57,159 bases of DNA from Aureobasidium sp. EXF-3400. Taxonomy: Eukaryota; Ascomycota; Dothideomycetes; Dothideales; Saccotheciaceae. Below, one piece after another: positions 53,595-57,159 of this stretch. Every line of letters begins with the position of its first letter. Position 1 is the stretch's first letter. The position numbers were made by a program, and so were the translations under genes. The DNA lies in contig SWBL01000331.1 of the NCBI GenBank assembly GCA_024195585.1, positions 1 to 57,159 on the forward strand, in the 5' to 3' direction. The notes beneath the pieces were generated by a model. The model did not search any database. It saw only the letters and a program-made list of their open reading frames with translations, and was not told the origin of the DNA.

Positions 53595-54035
53595 CTAACA
53601 GCAGCAGCACAAGCAGTCGTCAATGGCCTGGATGGTTCGACAGTCAGCATATACTCAGCGCAATGCAGATCAAGGTAATACTCACATGGCAGCATCCATC
53701 CATGCACTCGCAGCAGATGAAGCAAGCGCACATGTCGACTATTGTTTTTGTCAGCTCATATCACAGAAAAGGTGGGACAATGGTTTCTCACCGAGAAGAC
53801 CACCACCACGCATGCCGAGGAAGGTACGCTTGGGCATCTGCTCGGTCTGGTTGCCTTGCTAGACAGGAAGTCAGTACATGAAAAGCGCTTGTTATGTTGC
53901 GACGGTGCGCCAGGGAGTTGCGGTTGGCTGCGGCAAAGAGAAGCTTACTTCGAGCTGGGCATCGCTTGGCGCGGCCTGCATTTGCTCCTGCGGCTTGTAC
54001 TGCATCTCGACGTCGTTGTTCATAGGTGCCGACAT
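53595..54035 (-). CDS. Small Cys-rich (CYSTM-like) protein
   Basis: Four exons, 54035-53949, 53858-53792, 53738-53686 and 53627-53595, join in frame to 79 residues. A polar, Gln/Met/Pro-rich N-terminus (MSAPMNNDVEMQYKPQEQMQ) leads to KRTFLGMRGGGLLVDMCACF, ICCECMDGCCH and AIDDCLCCC. The dense C-terminal cysteines after a short polar head match CYSTM-type proteins, small membrane-associated stress-tolerance proteins found across eukaryotes. Function here is inferred only. All four joins keep frame and each intron has GT..AG ends, which supports the model. The gene shares a 553-bp divergent promoter with the C78 peptidase. Confidence 0.75.
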
Positions 54036-54588
54036 TGTAATTGATGTTCTGATGATTGATTGTGTGTAGGTGTGATGTGAAGAAAGTCGAAAGGCGCAGG
54101 AATTAAAGAAAAGCTGATGGGGAAAAAGCAGGAGCGCGAGTGTCAGACGTGGTGCATCCGGCTGTGCGTCCAGGAGCCCGCCGCACGCCTCATGAGGCAA
54201 GCACAAAACAAGAAAAAAAACAAGAAACAGACAAGCTTTCCCTGCCAGACTTTGCGGACCCTGTTGTGATTGGCCAATCGGCACTGCTCCTCCTTGGAAG
54301 CTCTGCCACGTCATCTGCAACGTGGAGAGTGCGAGTCATTTTACGCGCTGACAGTGTACATTTCTTGCTGTGCCATTCAGGGGTTGGCAGCTGGTCTCCA
54401 ATATACCGTCGAGGTCGCCGATGCGACAGACGATGGACGACAATGTGGAGAATGTCTTTGCGCGACTTGGTGTACGAAATCTATACGGCTGTCGCTCACA
54501 CATTCCAAGCTTATCGCATTCCTGCTAGAAACGAGAACTCGGGCGCCATGCTTACGAGTCGAGTGCGCCACCTCGCATACAAATCATC
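54036..54588. promoter_or_regulatory. Divergent promoter, CYSTM-like / C78 peptidase
   Basis: 553 bp between divergent starts. It contains an A-rich tract (caaaacaagaaaaaaaacaag) near 54205 and a CCAAT box in inverted form (attggccaatcgg near 54269). Confidence 0.45.
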
Positions 54589-55421
54589 ATGTCAACACCT
54601 GACACCACGAATGCTGTCCATGGAGTGATACCAAATCTTGCGTTTCTCCTTCACCACAATGACCATGTTACCGCCGCCTATCTCTGCACAGCCAATGCGA
54701 TACAAATCTCCAAGACCTCGGATGAAGGGGCACATTTCTGCGGTTACCGCAACATTCAGATGATACTCGCTGCACAGCGACTCGAATCAAATGACGCAAA
54801 CACAAGAATACCTACTATTTCAGATCTCCAACTTGGTATCGAAGAAGCCTGGAAAGCTGGATTCAACTCTCATGGCATGACACAGACTGGAGGCATTCGT
54901 GGCACCAGGAAACACATCGGTCCTTCGGAGGTACTTGAATCCTGGAGTTGTACAACGCTCCACATATCTGACATGTCTGCCAGGCCGAGGCTCTACTTCT
55001 GAGCATGGAAATTCCTTGTACCGGCAGCGCTTTCCAAGGCAAAAACGCATGGCAGCAGTTGCTCGATTATGCCGAAGCCTACTTTTCCACTTCTTTCGCT
55101 CAATCAGTAGCAACGAGTGAATCACAACATGTTCATTTGACAGAGAAGCCGCCAATCTTTCTCCAGCGCCCCAGCCATTCGCTCACCATCGTCGGCTTGA
55201 TCAGATTCAGATCGGGAAAACGCAAACTCTTAACGTTCGACCCCGCGTGGCAGCCTCCCTCACTAACAAGAATGCCATTGAGTGAAAAACAACATCGAGA
55301 TTGGAAGATGAAGTGGTTGCTAAAGCAATACACCAAGAGCGAGCGGTATCTCAAACGCTACTCTGCATTCGAGACTCTCACCATCGAACGCCAGATTGAG
55401 GGTGAAAGGCAGTTTCCGTGA
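54589..55421 (+). CDS. Peptidase C78 (UFSP/ZUFSP-like cysteine protease)
   Basis: Two exons (54589-54930, 54984-55421) join in frame to 259 residues. It begins near VIPNLAFLLHHNDHVTAAYL. The catalytic Cys is in GAHFCGYRNIQMI (Cys51), the His in QRPSHSLTIVGL (His178) and the Asp in LLTFDPAWQPP (Asp200), giving the C78 triad. The intron is phase 0 and restores EALLLSMEIPCTGSAFQGKN, a typical family stretch. C78 enzymes cleave UFM1 or K63-linked ubiquitin (ZUFSP/ZUP1, with zinc fingers N-terminal). Here no zinc finger precedes the domain, so it is a stand-alone catalytic unit, or an upstream exon is unseen. Most fungi lack the UFM1 pathway, so a ubiquitin-directed role is more likely. Confidence 0.82.
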
Positions 55422-55869
55422 AGAGCCGGATGATGCCAGCAATCTTGCTTGAGTCTCTATCTCTTGTCGGCCACAAAGTGGTCGTTGAGCGAAAAATCCA
55501 AGAGGAATCTTTCGCCGGTGCTAATGAGGAATTTGCGAATGCTGTGCTCGAACGAGCAAAACAAACGTTGTACTATGGCCCCCTTCGCGGTAACGTCGTT
55601 GCGGAAGAGCAAAGCCGTCAACACTGTACTAAGTACTGGCGCAGTCAAGCTTCTTGCTGTGCGAATACGAAGCGACGAACCAAGCCCTGGCTATTGCCCG
55701 GACCAGCTGTGCGGTGCTTGCGACAATGTACGGCCAAGTCGAAGAACCAGTCACTATCGGCTGTACCACCAAAGGACCATGACTCAGGGAAGGCTTGTTG
55801 AAGGATCAAGCGGTCTGAATGTACAAACGCTTGTGGCGCCCTCAAAGGTCGGCATCGATGCTTGAGCAG
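55422..55869. other. Coding-like scraps, no functional gene
   Basis: Alternating frames give pieces such as ANEEFANAVLERAKQTLYYG, and in another frame ATNQALAIARTSCAVLATMY followed by GQVEEPVTIGCTTKGP. They look like shifted fragments of an old gene that I cannot name. Confidence 0.35.
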
Positions 55870-56420
55870 CCCCTGGCAACGATGATTGGGTATTGGTCAA
55901 TGCCGCACCTGCATCTGAGTGTTAAAATTGAAGTTTGTGTAGGGATTGATGTGTACAAGATCCTGTTTGAAAAGTCCAGCTCTGGAGCTGTTAGAACCAT
56001 GTTCGTCGAATATGTCACCGAATGCCAGACACATGTTCTCAAGACCAAAAAGGAAGTACTCGTGGCCGTGACTGTTTTTCAATCGGTGAAACTGCTCAAG
56101 CTGTCAGGCATTGGAGATAGCGTACTGCTCTCGAAGCATGATATCAAAACTATCGTCAATCACTCTAACGCTGGCGAACATCTGCAAGGGCGCAATGAAA
56201 GCCGCCGAGAAGGCATATATGACCAAGCAATCGGGCCCTTTCTGCGCTGGTGGCACTGGATTGCATTAGTACCTTTCCATCATTGACTCGAAAAGACCTT
56301 CTCCAGAACTCGATCATCAGAAAGAGCTCTTAGAAAGTTTGGAAAAACAGGACGAGCCCCAAGAACAAGCAGTACCTCAAATCCTCGACAATCGTGATGA
56401 CGGTGCTCTATCCATGCTCT
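55870..56420 (+). pseudogene. GMC oxidoreductase relic
   Basis: Fragments in two frames recall the middle of a GMC (glucose-methanol-choline) oxidoreductase: KILFEKSSSGAVRTMFVEYV, KKEVLVAVTVFQSVKLLKLS, GIGDSVLLSKHDIKTIVNHS and NAGEHLQ, where the family has a GxxxSPxLLxxSGIG and NxGxNLxDH block. After a frameshift come KAAEKAYMTKQSGPFCAGGT, GLH, TAG and YLSIIDSKRPSPELDHQ. Neither the FAD-binding N-terminus nor the catalytic C-terminus is found. Motif residues have decayed (NLQDH to HLQ). Confidence 0.65.
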
Positions 56421-56586
56421 GAGCCTAAGGTGTCACTCACGTCAATGTGGCTTCAGAAGAGCATAGTCCTGTTCTACAGTGTGAGAATTTGTGGATCGGC
56501 TGCATTCGAACTAATCCCCTCTCCACAGGCAGTAGCCATGATTCTTTAAAAGAAGCATGACATTCTTTGTTCTGCCTCAATTCACA

Positions 56587-57051
56587 TCACGGGTTCTGTT
56601 CCAAATCCTCATCCATCATCAGGTTCTTGCCAATGACCAGCAGTTGGAGCCCACTAGCAAAGATATCCCTGCCCTTATCACCATATGGGAACTCTCTTCG
56701 CTTGCCAGTAGCATTGTAACCGCAACGCTCATACCAATCACCCAATTGAACCCTTGTATTCACGTAGTCCATCTCCAGACGTGTCACACCCCAGTTCGAG
56801 TTCACGAAACGCTCAGCTTCATGCAGAACCGCCTTGCCGTACCCTCTGCCATGGTGTTCGAGTGATACAGCCAGTAGACCAAACCAGGCTGCTCCTTCGC
56901 TCATGTGTGGTGCTGGTGGGGCTGCAGGTTTGCGCACAAAGCACGATGCGACAAGGTCCCGACCATCTTTCAGCGTGCCGATAACGAAAAGACTGTCGGA
57001 AGATCTGATGATGTCTTGCGTCGCCTCGAGTGGCAGAATGTCTATACGCTT
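56587..57051 (-). pseudogene. GNAT acetyltransferase, 5' end cut at a telomeric repeat
   Basis: An open frame of 154 codons runs from 57051, right next to a telomere-like tract whose TAA closes the frame, to TGA at 56587. It has no ATG for the first 40 codons. Sequence: LFVIGTLKDGRDLVASCFVR, the motif A block LLAVSLEHHGRGYGKAVLHE (with GRGYGKA for acetyl-CoA), WYERCGYNATGKRREFPYGD. This is the central and C-terminal GNAT domain of fungal N-acetyltransferases. The N-terminal strands are missing, replaced by TTTTAGGG repeats. A gene truncated by a chromosome break or telomere insertion is the simplest reading. Confidence 0.72.
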
Positions 57052-57079
57052 TTAGGGTTTTAGGGTTTTAGGGTTAGGG
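57050..57079 (+). repeat. Interstitial telomere-like repeat
   Basis: Three TTTTAGGG units followed by one TTAGGG. TTAGGG is the telomere repeat of filamentous fungi. The G-rich strand runs rightward, the direction expected if the chromosome end lay to the right. About 80 bp of other sequence follows before the window ends. Confidence 0.85.
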
Positions 57080-57159
57080 TTTGCAACACTTCGATACAAT
57101 ACTATATAAGCTATATCCTGCTCCTAAACTCTAAAATCTGGGTGTAACAAAGGAAATAG

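Overview
The window is filamentous ascomycete (Pezizomycotina) nuclear DNA. Genes are broken by short introns of about 41-70 nt with GT..AG ends, a proline tRNA carries an intron next to the anticodon, and families typical of these fungi are present (DUF4246, GLEYA adhesin, Clr5-like HTH, Enp2, CYP51, Erg4, UstYa). Placement in Dothideomycetes is a guess. Exon joins were worked out by hand from splice sites and reading frame. For every gene called intact the summed exon lengths are a multiple of three.

Layout. 1-5.6 kb: 3' end of a DUF4246 gene, tRNA-Pro(CGG), three families of degenerate tandem or palindromic repeats, and a decayed gene. 6.3-12.6 kb: a same-strand row of MFS transporter, flavin monooxygenase and epoxide hydrolase (the last with a stop just before its catalytic His), then a dead GNAT gene. 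14-15.6 kb: ERG4 sterol reductase. 15.7-23.6 kb: an unusual trio made of a membrane P-loop GTPase, a helical protein with one hydrophobic segment, and a 922-residue fusion of a Tle1-like (DUF2235) lipase domain, a GTPase domain and a hydrophobic C-terminus. 24.2-29.9 kb: conserved genes ENP2, a Clr5-like HTH protein and CYP51 (ERG11). 30.8-35.3 kb: a GLEYA adhesin without a visible N-terminus, then relics of an FSH1/LovG-type hydrolase, an MFS transporter and an MDR enoyl reductase.

36.5-46.8 kb is the most interesting part: a probable ribosomally made peptide (RiPP) cluster of the dikaritin/ustiloxin type. A 98-residue secreted precursor carries five 12-residue repeats, each ending in Lys-Arg (Kex2 site) and containing EGVNWI. 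It is flanked by a true UstYa-family oxidase, two paralogous membrane proteins that also carry paired HxxHC motifs, and a complete 11-exon ABCC exporter. A TetX-like flavin monooxygenase at 48-49.4 kb may belong to it. The core has no Tyr; the conserved aromatic is Trp.

47.6-57.2 kb holds small membrane and Cys-rich proteins and a stand-alone C78 (UFSP-like) peptidase, mixed with broken genes (GST, ACMSD-like amidohydrolase, GMC oxidoreductase). At the right edge a GNAT gene is cut off exactly at an interstitial telomere-like TTTTAGGG/TTAGGG tract, which suggests a subtelomeric or rearranged chromosome end. Several nonsense changes have the form expected from C-to-T change at CpA, so repeat-induced point mutation (RIP) or its aftermath is a reasonable but unproved explanation.
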